Assembly (NCBI RefSeq): GCF_052114085.1
Contig: NZ_JBFREB010000001.1
Location: 1-64,000 of the forward strand
Origin: Leifsonia sp052114085
GTDB taxonomy: Bacteria; Actinomycetota; Actinomycetes; Actinomycetales; Microbacteriaceae
Length of the DNA stretch: 64,000 nucleotides
Direction: 5' to 3'
Positions 23,922 through 30,832 of this stretch are shown one piece after another. A model generated the notes under the pieces. It was not told the DNA's origin and ran no database searches. It saw nothing but the letters and a program-made list of their open reading frames with translations. Position numbers and translations under genes: made by a program. Every line of letters starts with the position of its first letter. Position 1 is the stretch's first letter.

Positions 23922-24581
23922 ATGGCAGAGATTCTCGCGGTGTGCCGGGTGGAGCAGCTGCTCCACGACTCGGGAATCATCGGTGTCACGGCTATCGACA
24001 AGCGACCGGTGGAGAAGCGTCTACGGGTGCGTCCGCTCGGCTTGTACGGCGATGTGCAGGCCAATCGGAAGCATCACGGCGGGGCGTCGAAAGCGTTGTA
24101 CGCGTACGCCGAGGAGGACGCTGACTTCTGGGCGCAGGAACTGGGCCGCGACATCCCCCCGGGGCTGTTCGGCGAGAACCTGCGGACGGCCGGGATCGAT
24201 GTCAACGGCGCGGAGATCGGCGAGCGGTGGGCGATCGGTGACGAACTGATCGTCGAGGTGACGTGCCCTCGGCAGCCGTGCGGGACGTTCCAGCGGAGGA
24301 TGCGCGAACCGCAGTGGGTGAAGCGCTTCACTCTCGAGGGGCGACCGGGCCCGTACCTGTCGGTGGTGAAGTCGGGTCATGTCAGAGCCGGCGACTCCAT
24401 CCGGGTGCTGTCGCGTCCCGGGCACGGCGTCACGATCGCGTCGTGGTTCCAGGATGCGGATGCCGCCCAGGCGGATGCCCTGGAGGCTGCGGAGGCAGAA
24501 GGCGCGTTATCGCTCGCGCCCGAGATGCGCGAAGCAATCGCACACATCCGAAAATCACATTTACTTGTTCTTGACAAGTGA
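23922..24581 (+). CDS. MOSC-domain protein
   Basis: The 219-residue protein has the MOSC beta-barrel. NRKHHGGASKALYAYAEED lies near residues 47-65 and FGENLRTAGIDV near 84-95. The conserved cysteine is in VTCPRQPCGTFQRR near residue 118, the position used for sulfur or molybdenum-cofactor chemistry. It resembles the YiiM-like stand-alone MOSC proteins that reduce N-hydroxylated compounds. The 3' end overlaps the first operator half-site of the downstream VOC gene. Confidence 0.87.
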   Translation: MAEILAVCRVEQLLHDSGIIGVTAIDKRPVEKRLRVRPLGLYGDVQANRKHHGGASKALYAYAEEDADFWAQELGRDIPPGLFGENLRTAGIDVNGAEIGERWAIGDELIVEVTCPRQPCGTFQRRMREPQWVKRFTLEGRPGPYLSVVKSGHVRAGDSIRVLSRPGHGVTIASWFQDADAAQADALEAAEAEGALSLAPEMREAIAHIRKSHLLVLDK

Positions 24582-24597
24582 ACTTGCAAAGAGCAAG
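24563..24597. promoter_or_regulatory. Double CTTGY-N5-RCAAG operator with TTGACA
   Basis: Two matching inverted repeats lie in tandem: CTTGT/ACAAG at 24564-24578 (extended by A/T to 17 bp) and CTTGC/GCAAG at 24583-24597. Both have 5-base spacers and their centres are 19 bp apart. A TTGACA -35 element (24571-24576) sits inside the first. The VOC gene starts 42 bases downstream and the HxlR-type regulator is the next gene, so this is most likely its operator. Confidence 0.6.
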
Positions 24598-24638
24598 CTG
24601 AGGCTATTCGAACCACCGGATCACATCAGGAGGACAGC

Positions 24639-25094
24639 ATGGCCACCAACATCTTCGTGAACTTCACGACCAACGACCTCGACCGCTCGAAGGCGTTCTA
24701 CGAGGCGCTCGGGTACACCATCAACCCGCTCTTCACCGACGACAATGCGGCGTGCGTCGTGCTCAGCGACACCATCTACTTCATGGTTCAGACCCGCGAG
24801 TTCTACGCGACCTTCACCGACAAGGAGATCATCGACCCGCGCACGCAGGCGGGCGCGTCGATCGCGCTCAGCGAAGACTCACGCGAGGGCGTCGACGCCA
24901 TCGTCGCCAGGGGGCTCGAAGCGGGCGGCATCGAACCGCGCCCCGCCCAGGACTACGGCTTCATGTACTCCCGCGACCTGGAGGACCCGGACGGCAACAA
25001 CCTCTCGTACCTCTACATGGCTCCAGCGGCCGCCGAGAAGGGTCCAGAGGCGTACATGGCAGAGCAGGGAGCCGGCGCTCCGGCCCAGGCCTGA
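24639..25094 (+). CDS. VOC-family (glyoxalase-like) protein
   Basis: The 151-residue protein has two beta-alpha-beta-beta-beta modules of the vicinal-oxygen-chelate fold. It starts IFVNFTTNDLDRSKAFYEALGYTIN and ends with MYSRDLEDPDGNNLSYLYM, where the acidic metal-ligand position is seen. Stand-alone VOC proteins of this type resemble YkcA-like or antibiotic/electrophile-detoxifying proteins; the substrate is unknown. AGGAGG stands 6 bases before the ATG. It is preceded by a double inverted repeat and followed after 7 bases by an HxlR regulator gene, so the pair is probably an autoregulated operon. Confidence 0.85.
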   Translation: MATNIFVNFTTNDLDRSKAFYEALGYTINPLFTDDNAACVVLSDTIYFMVQTREFYATFTDKEIIDPRTQAGASIALSEDSREGVDAIVARGLEAGGIEPRPAQDYGFMYSRDLEDPDGNNLSYLYMAPAAAEKGPEAYMAEQGAGAPAQA

Positions 25095-25101
25095 CACCCG
25101 C

Positions 25102-25812
25102 ATGGCAGCTCGATCCCCTCGCGGCTTCGGTCAGTCCGGCGGTGTCGCCCGCGCGCTCGAGCGGGTCGGGGAGCGGTGGGCTCTGCTCATCGTCCGCGAC
25201 CTGCTCGCCGGCGCTCGGCGCTACAGCGACCTCAAGGCCGGACTTCCGCGCATCCCCACCAACATCCTCAGCGACCGGCTGAAGGAGCTGCAGGAGGCCG
25301 GCGTCATCCGCCGCGTCCCCACCGTGCGCGGCGGGTACGAGCTGACACCGCTCGGACGCGAGCTGGAACCCGTCGTGCTCGCTCTGGAGCGCTGGGGATG
25401 GGCGCTGGGTGGCGAGACGGTCGAGAGCGACGTTCTCACGGCGGATGCGCTCGCCGTGACGCTGCACGCGGCTTTCCGCGACCGCAACGCCGAGGCCCTC
25501 CCGGCAACCGAGTACCTGGTGCACGTGGCCGAAGCGTCGGTCAGCGCCGTAGTGGACGGGAGGGTGCTCGACGTGATGGACGTCGGAGCCGCCGCTCTCC
25601 CGCAGCCGCAACGCCGTCTGGAGATCGTGGCGCCGGCCGACATGCTGGAACTCCGGGTCGATCGTGACGACCTGGGTGGGCTGCTCAGCGGCGGGATGGT
25701 CGCCGTGCAGGTGCTCGCGGGTCGCGACGAACTGCTGACGCGTTTCCGCCGGACCTTCCGCTTCGACCCGGTGCCGGGCGCGGATTCCGCCCCGGAGGCG
25801 TCGGTCGCCTGA
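25102..25812 (+). CDS. HxlR-type regulator with C-terminal SCP2-like domain
   Basis: The 236-residue regulator has an HxlR winged helix in its first 100 residues: RALERVGERWALLIVRDLLAGARRY, then the recognition region RIPTNILSDRLKELQEAGVI and the wing RRVPTVRGGYELTPLG. About 110 further residues look like an SCP2 sterol-carrier-like ligand pocket (around TADALAVTLHAAFRDRN and VAVQVLAGRDELLTRF). Plain HxlR proteins are about half this length, so the second half is likely an effector-binding domain. It follows the VOC gene by 7 bases. Confidence 0.85.
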   Translation: MAARSPRGFGQSGGVARALERVGERWALLIVRDLLAGARRYSDLKAGLPRIPTNILSDRLKELQEAGVIRRVPTVRGGYELTPLGRELEPVVLALERWGWALGGETVESDVLTADALAVTLHAAFRDRNAEALPATEYLVHVAEASVSAVVDGRVLDVMDVGAAALPQPQRRLEIVAPADMLELRVDRDDLGGLLSGGMVAVQVLAGRDELLTRFRRTFRFDPVPGADSAPEASVA

Positions 25813-25858
25813 GGCGTTTCTCATCGACCAAGCTTGTCGTCGGAGGGTGACTCAGCAG

Positions 25859-25864
25859 TACGAT
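25859..25864 (+). promoter_or_regulatory. Leaderless -10 box for the LysR gene
   Basis: TACGAT lies 6 bases before the ATG at 25871. Confidence 0.6.
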
Positions 25865-25870
25865 CACTGA

Positions 25871-26737
25871 ATGGAACTGCGTCAACTCGAGCACTTCGTC
25901 GCCGTCGCCGAGGAGCGTCACTTCACCCGCGCGGCCGAGCTCCTGCGGATCTCTCAGTCGGGGCTCTCCGCATCCATTCGCTCGCTCGAGCAGGAGCTGG
26001 GCACCTCGCTGTTCGTACGCAGCACTCGACGCGTCGAACTGACCGCGGCCGGGCAGGCGCTGCTCGCCGACTCGGTGCGCACGCTCGCCAGCGCAGCAGC
26101 CGCCCGGGATGCCGTCGCCGCCGTCCGTGGACTGCTGCGCGGGCGCCTGACCATCGGCGCGGAGCCGTGCCTCGGGTCGGTCGACCTGCCCGCGGAGCTG
26201 GCCGCTTTCCGGACGGCGAACCCCGGCGTCGAGGTGCGACTGCGCTACTCGGGGTCGGAGGAGCTGGTGGATGACGTGGCCGGCGGGCGTGCCGACATCG
26301 CGCTGGTCGTCGACACGGGCCACGCACCGGCAGGGGTTCGCTTCCGGCGGCTCAGCTCGCAGGACATGGTGGTGCTCTGCCACCCCCGGCACCGGTTCGC
26401 TGCTGAGCGGAGCATCCCTCTTGACCGGCTGCGGGGTGAGCCTCTCGTCGGCTTCCAGGAAGGCTGGGGCGCTCAGACGCTGACCCGCCGGGCTTTCGCG
26501 GCGGCGGGCTTCGACTACCGCGCGGCGATGGAGGTCAACGACGTCCATCCGCTCCTCGACCTCGTGGGTTACAACTTGGGCGTCGCCGTCGTGCCGGCCA
26601 GCTTCGCCCGGAAGCGGCCGGACGCGCTGCGGGCGGTCGGCCTGCAGGGTTCCCCGGCGTGGACGGTCGCCGTCGCGGTGGCCGATGAGCCGAGCCCGGC
26701 CGCAACCGCCTTCCTCGCGCAGCTCGAACCCGCCTGA
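25871..26737 (+). CDS. LysR-family transcriptional regulator
   Basis: The 288-residue protein has the canonical LysR N-terminus: MELRQLEHFVAVAEERHFT, the recognition helix in SQSGLSASIRSLEQELGTSLF and the VELTAAGQALLADS linker. A C-terminal effector-binding domain runs from about residue 90. It is convergent with an aldo/keto reductase pair across a strong hairpin. Typical LysR regulators control a divergent gene; here the upstream neighbour is co-oriented, so its target is not obvious. Confidence 0.92.
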   Translation: MELRQLEHFVAVAEERHFTRAAELLRISQSGLSASIRSLEQELGTSLFVRSTRRVELTAAGQALLADSVRTLASAAAARDAVAAVRGLLRGRLTIGAEPCLGSVDLPAELAAFRTANPGVEVRLRYSGSEELVDDVAGGRADIALVVDTGHAPAGVRFRRLSSQDMVVLCHPRHRFAAERSIPLDRLRGEPLVGFQEGWGAQTLTRRAFAAAGFDYRAAMEVNDVHPLLDLVGYNLGVAVVPASFARKRPDALRAVGLQGSPAWTVAVAVADEPSPAATAFLAQLEPA

Positions 26738-26766
26738 CCCTGCGCGACCGGCCTGCTCGAACGAGC

Positions 26767-26832
26767 GACTGCGGCATCCCGTCACGTCCGCGGGTGCTCG
26801 CGCACGCGCAGACGTTCCGGGACGCCGCAGTC
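26767..26832. terminator. 15-bp-stem hairpin between convergent genes
   Basis: The arms at 26767-26781 and 26818-26832 pair over 15 bases with one A-C mismatch that becomes a G-U pair in the minus-strand RNA. The loop is 36 bases. It lies between the ends of the LysR gene (26737) and the aldo/keto reductase gene (26845), so a bidirectional terminator is likely, although no U-tract follows. Confidence 0.5.
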
Positions 26833-26844
26833 AGCGTCTGGGCG

Positions 26845-27705
26845 TCAGGCCGCGTTCAGCGCGGCAAGCTCCTCGGGAGTGAGTTCGACATCCACTGCGG
26901 TGACCGAGTCGCGGATGGTCTCGGGGCGCGACGAGCCCGGGATGGGGATGACGTGCGGGCTCTGCGCGAGGTGCCAGGCGAGCGCGACAACCTGCGGGCT
27001 GATGCCGCGGACGTCGGCGACATCCTTGAACGGCTCGAACCGGCTGCCCAGGTCGCCGGCCGAGGTGATCCCGCCGAGCGGGCTCCACGGCAGGAAGGCG
27101 ATTCCGAGCTCGTCGGCGAGACGTAGTTCCGGCTCGCTGGAGCGGAACGCGGGGGAGAACTGGTTCTGCACCGACACCAGCCGGCCGCCCAGGATCTCCT
27201 GCGCCTCGCGGATCTGCTCCGGGTCCGCATTCGAGATTCCCGCCATTCGGATGACGCCCTCGTCGAGCAGGTCGCGGACAGCGCCGACCGAATCGGCGTA
27301 GGAGACGTCCGGGTCCGGCCGGTGGAACTGGTACAGCCCGATCGCGTCTCCGCCGAGGCGTCGCAGCGACTCCTTTGCGGCCTCCTTGATGTACTCGGGA
27401 CGGCCGTTCAGCGTCCACGAGCCGTCGCCCGGACGCAGGTGGCCGCCCTTGGTGGCGACGAGCACCGTCGAGGCGTCGCCGCCCCACGAGCGCAGCGACT
27501 CCGCGATGAGCTCCTCGTTGTGGCCGACTTCGTCCGCGTGCAGGTGGTAGGCGTCCGCGGTGTCGATGAAGGTGATGCCCTCGTCGAGAGCGGCGTGGAT
27601 GGTCGCGATCGAGCGCTCCCGGTCGGGGCGGCCCTCGATCGACATGGGCATCCCGCCCAGGCCGATGGCGGACACCTGGACGTCGCCGATGGTACGTGTC
27701 TTCAC
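26845..27705 (-). CDS. Aldo/keto reductase
   Basis: The 286-residue enzyme has the AKR tetrad context: FIDTADAYHLH near residues 46-56, the lysine in LVATKGGHLR and the histidine in YQFHRPDPD. The NADP-binding C-terminal segment is PIPGSSRPETIRDSV. The GTG at 27705 has AAGGAC about 8 bases upstream. It lies 31 bases downstream of a second reductase on the same strand, so the two are probably one operon. This member has the extended form often annotated as pyridoxal-reductase-like or general aldehyde reductase; the substrate is unknown. Confidence 0.88.
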   Translation of the reverse strand: MKTRTIGDVQVSAIGLGGMPMSIEGRPDRERSIATIHAALDEGITFIDTADAYHLHADEVGHNEELIAESLRSWGGDASTVLVATKGGHLRPGDGSWTLNGRPEYIKEAAKESLRRLGGDAIGLYQFHRPDPDVSYADSVGAVRDLLDEGVIRMAGISNADPEQIREAQEILGGRLVSVQNQFSPAFRSSEPELRLADELGIAFLPWSPLGGITSAGDLGSRFEPFKDVADVRGISPQVVALAWHLAQSPHVIPIPGSSRPETIRDSVTAVDVELTPEELAALNAA

Positions 27706-27736
27706 TGCTGTCCTTCCGTTCTGTTGCAGCCCGGGG

Positions 27737-28708
27737 TCACCAGGCGTAGTCCTCGGGCGCCGTGCGGTGGCCCGGGAAGATCTCGTCGAGCCGGGCCAAC
27801 GCCGGCTCGTCGAGGTGGATGTCGAGCGCGCGCAGGCCGCCGTCGAGCTGTTCCTGGGTCCGTGGGCCGATGATCGGTCCGGTCACACCCGGCCGGGTCA
27901 GCAGCCAGGCCAGGGCCAGATCGCCCGGCTCGTGGCCGAGCTCCTCAGCGAACGCCTCGTACGCTTCGATGGCGTCGCGGTGCTTCTCGAGGGTCTCCGC
28001 CGCGCGGCCCTCGAGCCGCCGCTTGCCCTCGTTCTGCTTGCGGACGACACCGCCGAGCAATCCGCCCTGCAGCGGTGACCAAGCGATCACGCCGACACCG
28101 TTCGCCTGCGCGGCGGGCAGCACCTCCAACTCGATCTGTCGCGTCAGGAGGTTGTAGATCGACTGCTCGCTGACGAGCCCGAGCAGGTTCCGCTTGCGCG
28201 CCTCCGCCTGGGCCGTCGCAATGTGCCAGCCCGCGAAGTTGCTGGAGCCGGCGTACAGGATCTTGCCCTGCGCGGTCGCCGTCTCGATCGCCTGCCAGAT
28301 CTCGTCCCACGGAGTGTTCCGGTCGACGTGGTGGAACTGGTAGATGTCGATGTAGTCCGTCTGCAGGCGGGTGAGGCTCGCATCCAGCGCTCGCCGGATG
28401 TTGAGGGCGGAAAGCCGGCCCTCGTTGGGCCAGTCGCCCATGTCGCCGTAGAGCTTGGTCGCGAGCACCGTGCGCTCGCGGCGACCGTCGCCCTGCGCGA
28501 ACCAGTTGCCGACGATCGTCTCTGTCGCGCCGCGGCCCTGGTGCTGGCCGTAGACGTTGGCGGTGTCGAAATAGTTGATGCCCGCGGCGTGCGCGGCATC
28601 CATGATCTGGTGCGAATCCTCTTCGGTGGTCTGCGGACCGAAGTTCATCGTGCCGAGGACGAGGCGCGAGACCTTCAGGCCGGACCGGCCCAGGTGTGTG
28701 TACTCCAT
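27737..28708 (-). CDS. Aldo/keto reductase (AKR11/13-like)
   Basis: The 323-residue enzyme shows MEYTHLGRSGLKVSRLVLGT at the N-terminus, the tetrad residues in YFDTANVYGQ, ATKLYGDMG and YQFHHVDRN, and the late motif GPIIGPRTQEQLDGGL. This is the longer AKR type related to YajO, Tas and IolS. The ATG at 28708 was chosen over a GTG three codons upstream because the family begins MEYT-like. It is the first gene of the pair with the 26.8-27.7 kb reductase. Confidence 0.88.
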   Translation of the reverse strand: MEYTHLGRSGLKVSRLVLGTMNFGPQTTEEDSHQIMDAAHAAGINYFDTANVYGQHQGRGATETIVGNWFAQGDGRRERTVLATKLYGDMGDWPNEGRLSALNIRRALDASLTRLQTDYIDIYQFHHVDRNTPWDEIWQAIETATAQGKILYAGSSNFAGWHIATAQAEARKRNLLGLVSEQSIYNLLTRQIELEVLPAAQANGVGVIAWSPLQGGLLGGVVRKQNEGKRRLEGRAAETLEKHRDAIEAYEAFAEELGHEPGDLALAWLLTRPGVTGPIIGPRTQEQLDGGLRALDIHLDEPALARLDEIFPGHRTAPEDYAW

Positions 28709-28810
28709 GCTCGCCACTCTCCGCCCGCCGAAGTCAGTTGTCCAACAGGTGATCCGGATCGGATTACGCGGGCAGGGTCATGAATCGCCCTGCTAGCAGC
28801 ACGCCGCCGT

Positions 28811-28869
28811 TCGAGTAGTGAGTCGCCGTCCGAATGCGGCGCGAGTGGTGACATGTTGTCACCACTCGC
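28811..28869. repeat. Palindromic intergenic repeat, copy 1
   Basis: A ~59-base element has a 30-base leader (28811-28840) and a perfect hairpin, with 13-bp arms at 28841-28853 and 28857-28869 around TGT. A related element lies at 43912-43972. The stem tips are conserved as GACAT-N-TTGTC while the three pairs just outside differ in both copies and stay complementary (GGT/ACC here, TGC/GCA there). This suggests a REP-like element selected for its structure. Confidence 0.6.
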
Positions 28870-28887
28870 AGCGTGGGGCTTGGCGGC

Positions 28888-29145
28888 TCAGGCGCGGAGG
28901 GCGGCTTCGAGCTCGGGGTCCGTGGGCTCGACCAGGTGGCGGCCGTCGGGGAACACGACGACCGGGATGTTGGTCCGGCCGCTGATCGCATGGGCGCGGT
29001 CGGCCTCCTCCGGGCGGGCGACGAGGTCGATGTATTCGTAGTCGGCGCCGAGGCGGTCGAGCAGGGACTTCGAGCGGATGCAGTCGCGGCACCAGTCGGC
29101 GCCGAACACGGTCACGCGGTCGAAGGTGGGGGTGGGGGAAGTCAT
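28888..29145 (-). CDS. Mycoredoxin/glutaredoxin-like protein
   Basis: The 85-residue redox protein has the glutaredoxin fold, with C19-R-D-C22 after FGADW and the cis-proline in TNIPVVVFPDG. It matches actinobacterial mycoredoxin-like proteins, which use mycothiol to reduce protein disulfides or mixed disulfides. The dipeptide between the cysteines (RD) differs from the PY of classic glutaredoxins. Its ATG overlaps the stop of the upstream kinase gene by 4 bases. A TAACCT box 6 bases before the ATG suggests it can also be transcribed alone. Confidence 0.85.
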   Translation of the reverse strand: MTSPTPTFDRVTVFGADWCRDCIRSKSLLDRLGADYEYIDLVARPEEADRAHAISGRTNIPVVVFPDGRHLVEPTDPELEAALRA

Positions 29146-29849
29146 GGCTCCAGGTTAAACGACGCCGCCTGACAGCCCGATGGTGCTGAGAGGCCGGTGG
29201 TGCCCTCGACCACGAGCGTCGCGCGCTCCTGCGACGCTTCGATGAGGACGGCGTTCGCACCGTCGACGTCTCGCGCCCAGGCGGTCGCCCCCTCGGCCGT
29301 GCGGCCGTGGCGCTTGTGCCGGTCGACGAGCCGTCGCATCCGTTCGTCCTTAGGGGTCGCCACGAACCAACTCTCCGCGAGGAGGTCCCGGATGCGCGAC
29401 CACGGTTCCTGGTCGATGAGCAGATAGTTTCCCTCGGCCACGATGAGCCGTGTTCCCGGTGAGATCGCGATGGACCCGGCGACCGGTTCGTCGACGTTCC
29501 GGTCGAAGGCGGGCGCGTAGACGGGATTCCCGGTCTCGGCGAGCACACGCTCCAGGAGAGTGACGAAGCCCCAGCCGTCGAAGGTGTCGATGGCGCCCTT
29601 GCGGTCGTGGCGGCCCAGCGCATCCAGGGTCCGGTTCGCGAGGTGGAAGCCGTCCATGGGAAGGTGCACGGCGGTGCCGGCGCCGGCCAGCTCGTTCGCC
29701 CGGTCGGCGACGGCGCGGGCGAGTGTCGTCTTGCCGGACCCGGGGCTCCCGGCGATTCCCAGGATCGCTCGGCCGCCCGCTCCCGCGAGGGCGAGGGCGC
29801 GCTCAGCCAGCGCGCTCAGGTCGGATGCGGCGGCGGTCACGCGTTCCAT
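29142..29849 (-). CDS. P-loop kinase (PRK/uridine-kinase-like)
   Basis: The 235-residue kinase has the Walker A motif GSPGSGKTT (34-42). The substrate-binding segment LPMDGFHLANRTLDALGRHDRKGAIDTFD resembles pantothenate-kinase and uridine-kinase relatives, and VAEGNYLLIDQEPW supplies a Walker B-like acidic residue. Members are annotated as nucleoside/nucleotide kinase family proteins and may phosphorylate a nucleoside, fructose or pantothenate-like compound. Its start overlaps the proline iminopeptidase end by 13 bases and its end overlaps the redoxin start, so three genes form one transcript. Confidence 0.85.
   Translation of the reverse strand: MERVTAAASDLSALAERALALAGAGGRAILGIAGSPGSGKTTLARAVADRANELAGAGTAVHLPMDGFHLANRTLDALGRHDRKGAIDTFDGWGFVTLLERVLAETGNPVYAPAFDRNVDEPVAGSIAISPGTRLIVAEGNYLLIDQEPWSRIRDLLAESWFVATPKDERMRRLVDRHKRHGRTAEGATAWARDVDGANAVLIEASQERATLVVEGTTGLSAPSGCQAASFNLEP
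29152..29157 (-). promoter_or_regulatory. Leaderless -10 box for the redoxin gene
   Basis: On the minus strand TAACCT lies 6 bases before the ATG at 29145. It sits inside the 3' end of the kinase gene. Confidence 0.55.
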
Positions 29850-30799
29850 TCTCGCCCGCGCGCGAAGCCGCTGATCGCCTCCGCCATCCGCTCAGACGAC
29901 TCCGGACCGCCGTGTCCCTCGCCTTCGACGACGATGAGTCGGCTGGCCGGCCACGCCCGGTGCAGCAGCCAGGGCGTGATGACCGGTCCGCTCACATCGT
30001 GACGGCCGTGGATCAGCACCGCCGGGATGTGCGCCAGTTCGGCGACGCGGCTCAGGATGGCGCGGTCGCCGGGCAGGAACGCGTCGTTGGCCCAGTAGTG
30101 GGTGACGAGGGTGGCGAAGACCTGACGCTGCACCGGGTCCCCATGGAGGGGGCCGGGAACGTAGTGAGGGTCGAGGGAGACGTGGGTGCCCTCCCAGGCG
30201 TCCCACGCGTCAGCCGCTGCGGCACGCTCGGCGGGCGTGCCCGTCGCGAGGACGCGGGCGAACGCCTCCACCACGCGCTCGCCGGGGCCCCGCTGCGAGG
30301 CGCGCTCCAGCGCCTCCCATGCCTCGGGGAAGATGCGACCCACCGTCTCGGAGATCCAATCGACCTCCTCGCGGCCGGTCGTCGTGACCGCACCCAGCAC
30401 GATGCCCGTAACCCGCTGGGGCTGCGCCAGTGCGTACGCGAGGGCGAGCGTCGAACCCCACGAGCCACCGGTGACGAGCCAGCGCTCGATGCCGAGCTCC
30501 TGGCGGACCAGCTCGATGTCGGCGATCAGGCCGTCGGTCGTGTTGGCGTGCAGGCGGTCCAGGTCGTCGACGATCAGCGGTGTGCTGCGCCCGCACCCGC
30601 GCTGGTCGATCCCGACGAGGCGGAACACCTCCGGGTCGTAACGCTTGCGATAGCTGCCGCTGCCCAGGCCGGAACCGGGGCCGCCGTGCAGCCACAGCAC
30701 GGGTAGACCCTCCGGGTTGCCGCTGGTCTCCCAGTAGATGCGGTCGCCGTCGGGATTCTCGACCCAGCCGTGCGCGTCGGCCTCGATCACAGGGAACAT
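29837..30799 (-). CDS. pip: Proline iminopeptidase
   Basis: This 320-residue alpha/beta hydrolase should remove N-terminal proline from peptides. It has the oxyanion segment LWLHGGPGSGLGSGSY, the nucleophile serine in GGSWGSTLALAYALA, the family-specific WEGTHVSL segment and the catalytic histidine in EGEGHGGPESS near the end. The ATG at 30799 (rather than a start six codons upstream) follows a TACGGT box by 6 bases. That box lies inside a five-fold ACCGC-type repeat. Peptide uptake and aminopeptidase activity could work together in this region. Confidence 0.92.
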   Translation of the reverse strand: MFPVIEADAHGWVENPDGDRIYWETSGNPEGLPVLWLHGGPGSGLGSGSYRKRYDPEVFRLVGIDQRGCGRSTPLIVDDLDRLHANTTDGLIADIELVRQELGIERWLVTGGSWGSTLALAYALAQPQRVTGIVLGAVTTTGREEVDWISETVGRIFPEAWEALERASQRGPGERVVEAFARVLATGTPAERAAAADAWDAWEGTHVSLDPHYVPGPLHGDPVQRQVFATLVTHYWANDAFLPGDRAILSRVAELAHIPAVLIHGRHDVSGPVITPWLLHRAWPASRLIVVEGEGHGGPESSERMAEAISGFARGREWNA

Positions 30800-30805
30800 C
30801 CCCGC

Positions 30806-30811
30806 ACCGTA
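30806..30811 (-). promoter_or_regulatory. Leaderless -10 box for pip
   Basis: On the minus strand TACGGT lies 6 bases before the ATG at 30799. Confidence 0.5.
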
Positions 30812-30830
30812 CCGCACCGCACCGCACCGC
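30806..30830 (-). repeat. Pentanucleotide repeat at the pip promoter
   Basis: Five 5-base units (one ACCGT and four ACCGC on the plus strand) occupy 30806-30830, between the MFS stop and pip. On the minus strand the unit nearest the gene forms the TACGGT box. Copy-number change would alter the distance to any -35 element. Confidence 0.55.
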
Positions 30831-30832
30831 CA

